DNA of 41,653 nt from Gammaproteobacteria bacterium (GTDB taxonomy: Bacteria > Pseudomonadota > Gammaproteobacteria > Pseudomonadales > Litorivicinaceae). Below, piece after piece: positions 40,249-41,653 of this stretch (its first letter is position 1; each line of letters opens with the position of its first letter). Both the position numbers and the translations under genes were made by a program. The stretch covers positions 1-41,653 of the forward strand of contig RFUY01000003.1 of the NCBI GenBank assembly GCA_009922705.1, written 5' to 3'. The notes under the pieces are model-generated. The model was given only the letters and a program-made list of their open reading frames with translations. It was not told the DNA's origin and did not search any database.

Positions 40249-41571
40249 TTAGGATACAGCGGATCCATCGCTTTTCCTAGGCTCAGCGATCCACTGCCAA
40301 CTGAGCGGGTGCGGAATCAAACTGTGCTCACGCGCATCACGGGGGCCCCAGCCTATGACAATATCCTTGCTGGTAATCAATGGCCACACACTGCGGCACC
40401 AGGGTGGCACACCGAGGTGTTGTGCCAGTTGCTTCAGACTGTATTGCGGTCGATTTCGAGCGAGCCGAAAGCTTCGCCCTGTCACGCCTTGAAAGACCGT
40501 CAACTGCTCCCCGATCGGGCCGGGATCGAGCGATAAGACACCCCCTTTTAAGTGCAATGACTTTGGTGTGTTTGGCTCGAGGCGCAGTCGCTCCACCCTT
40601 TCATCTAACCGCTCCTCCGAGGTGCAGACCCACCACAAGCGTCCAGACCACGCTCGAAGGCTGACCTGCGCGGTCAGGCGAATTTCAGGTTGGCGATCTG
40701 GCTCAGCGTCACAGCATTGACGGGAAAATTCAGACAACATCGCGGTGGGTGGTGCATACCACCCATGCGCATGACACCAAAACCGAACTTGCCAGGCGAT
40801 CAACTCGGGCTCGCTCGCCAGTGGGACCACGAGCGTCTCTTGATCGGGCACATACGGCTGCAGGCGACCCCGTATCCGCTCGACCTCGCCAAGGGCGATT
40901 CGCCGAAGCGCGAGTAATTCTGTCCGCGCCTGTGGCGCTAGCCGGACCAACCTCGGCAACAGATGTAAGCGGACGAGATTTCGTCGGTACCTGACATCGA
41001 GGTTGCTCGGATCATCCACAAAGGGTTCATTCCGAATCGTGCACTCATGCCGCAATTGGCCCCGTGTGAGATCTAAAAAAGGACGGACCAAGCGTCCCGC
41101 TCCAAATGTCCGAGACATCGGCATCCCTGTGAGACCAATCAGCCCAGTGCCTTGGGCAAGCCGCAGACACAAGGTCTCCAGTTGATCGTCTTGATGATGC
41201 GCTGTCATGACAACGTCATGCTCGCGAACATGAGGTCGAATCGCCGCATAGCGCGCCTCACGCGCTGTGGCCTCGAAGTCTGGGCCAAGCGTCAGGTCAA
41301 GCGGATGACAGTGGAAGGTCCAGTTCCGCTTTCGAGCCGCTTTCTCTACGAGCAATGCCCAGGCATTGGCGTCAGGATGCACACCGTGATGGCAATGGTG
41401 GACAATGATGGTCCGTGGATGAGTCTCTTGATACGCCTGCACAAGGCACAACAGGGCCATGGAATCGGCCCCACCGCTGACCATCAAATGCACCGTGCCA
41501 GTGTCAACTGGCCAGTGTGGTCTTAGAAGATGATCAAGCGCGCGCGACACCGATGGCCATGAGCTTGTCAT
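40249..41571 (-). CDS. tilS: tRNA(Ile)-lysidine synthase
   Basis: A 440-residue PP-loop ATPase that converts C34 of the CAU-anticodon tRNA-Ile to lysidine, so that AUA is read. The motif SGGADSMALL is near residues 32-41, HHCHHGVHPDANAWA near 54-68 and AHHQDDQLET near 123-132 are family marks; the TilS-specific substrate-binding domain follows. Start at 41571 overlaps the accA end by 38 bases; a GTG at 41550 is an alternative, and ATG codons further up inside accA are less likely. Confidence 0.94.
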   Translation of the reverse strand: MTSSWPSVSRALDHLLRPHWPVDTGTVHLMVSGGADSMALLCLVQAYQETHPRTIIVHHCHHGVHPDANAWALLVEKAARKRNWTFHCHPLDLTLGPDFEATAREARYAAIRPHVREHDVVMTAHHQDDQLETLCLRLAQGTGLIGLTGMPMSRTFGAGRLVRPFLDLTRGQLRHECTIRNEPFVDDPSNLDVRYRRNLVRLHLLPRLVRLAPQARTELLALRRIALGEVERIRGRLQPYVPDQETLVVPLASEPELIAWQVRFWCHAHGWYAPPTAMLSEFSRQCCDAEPDRQPEIRLTAQVSLRAWSGRLWWVCTSEERLDERVERLRLEPNTPKSLHLKGGVLSLDPGPIGEQLTVFQGVTGRSFRLARNRPQYSLKQLAQHLGVPPWCRSVWPLITSKDIVIGWGPRDAREHSLIPHPLSWQWIAEPRKSDGSAVS

Positions 41572-41653
41572 AACGAGTCTGAAGCAAGGTCTCTCGATCG
41601 AGGGCGCACAGCACATCAAGCGTCGCTTCGATGGCATCACCGAGCTGTCGCGC
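41534..41653 (-). CDS. accA: Acetyl-CoA carboxylase carboxyltransferase alpha subunit, C-terminal 39 residues
   Basis: The frame enters from the right edge and ends at TGA (41534-41536). Its last residues, LLQTRYDKLMAIG, fit the conserved C-terminus of AccA (RYQRLMSYG in E. coli), and the preceding LGDAIEATLDVLCALD fits its final helix. AccA makes the carboxyltransferase of fatty-acid synthesis. accA-tilS-pyrG order is conserved in pseudomonads. Only 39 codons are visible, overlapping the tilS start. Confidence 0.9.
   Translation of the reverse strand, partial: ARQLGDAIEATLDVLCALDRETLLQTRYDKLMAIGVARA

Overview
The window is compact, protein-coding DNA of roughly 55-60% GC (by eye) from a gammaproteobacterial chromosome. 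Evidence for this is the run of gamma-type core loci: ffs-dnaX-ybaB-recR-rnd-ycgL, dapA-bamC-purC, aspS-yebC-ruvCAB-ybgC-tolQRAB-pal-cpoB-queE-queC-tRNA-Lys, pncC/mutS-fdxA-rpoS-nlpD, and pcm-truD-ispF-ispD-ftsB-eno-kdsA-pyrG-tilS-accA. From memory, these blocks have the same internal order in Pseudomonas and relatives, so a pseudomonad- or oceanospirillum-like free-living, Gram-negative, respiring organism is likely. The species cannot be named from sequence alone.

Layout. 1-2130: the 5' end of an unknown minus-strand gene, then a divergent FNR-type oxygen sensor and an LplT-like MFS carrier on the plus strand. 2003-6394 (minus): the 4.5S SRP RNA and the DNA replication/repair cluster dnaX, ybaB, recR, rnd, ycgL. 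6421-10538 (minus): dapA, bamC, a metallo-beta-lactamase-fold hydrolase, purC and a TSUP permease. 10660-14883: prxQ (plus), tusA (minus), the periplasmic protease bepA (plus), then a minus-strand operon of a small membrane protein, a SAM methyltransferase, an HNH nuclease and nadA. 15090-26872 (minus): one long colinear series, fmdB, aspS, yebC, ruvCAB, ybgC, the Tol-Pal envelope system, queE and queC, followed by tRNA-Lys. 26971-30658: pncC (minus), then mutS and fdxA (plus). 30655-41653 (minus): accA (3' end only), tilS, pyrG, kdsA, eno, ftsB, ispD, ispF, truD, pcm, a DUF368/PopT-type membrane protein, nlpD and a short rpoS-like sigma factor.

Almost all minus-strand neighbours are joined by ATGA or TAATG stop/start overlaps, and every convergent gene pair overlaps at its 3' ends, so there is little room for intrinsic terminators. 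No stretch above 300 bases lacks a gene. I see no insertion sequence, prophage, CRISPR array or obvious foreign island.

The window is mostly housekeeping: envelope stability (Tol-Pal, BamC, NlpD, BepA, KdsA, PopT), isoprenoid and nucleotide synthesis, recombination and mismatch repair, queuosine synthesis and tRNA modification. The most unusual points are a RpoS-like factor with a shortened region 3, missing surE with a DUF368 gene in the locus, an HNH nuclease translationally coupled to nadA, long antisense overlap of the MFS and ycgL genes, and hairpins covering the ribosome binding sites of fnr and rpoS. I found no convincing wholly new multi-gene system.
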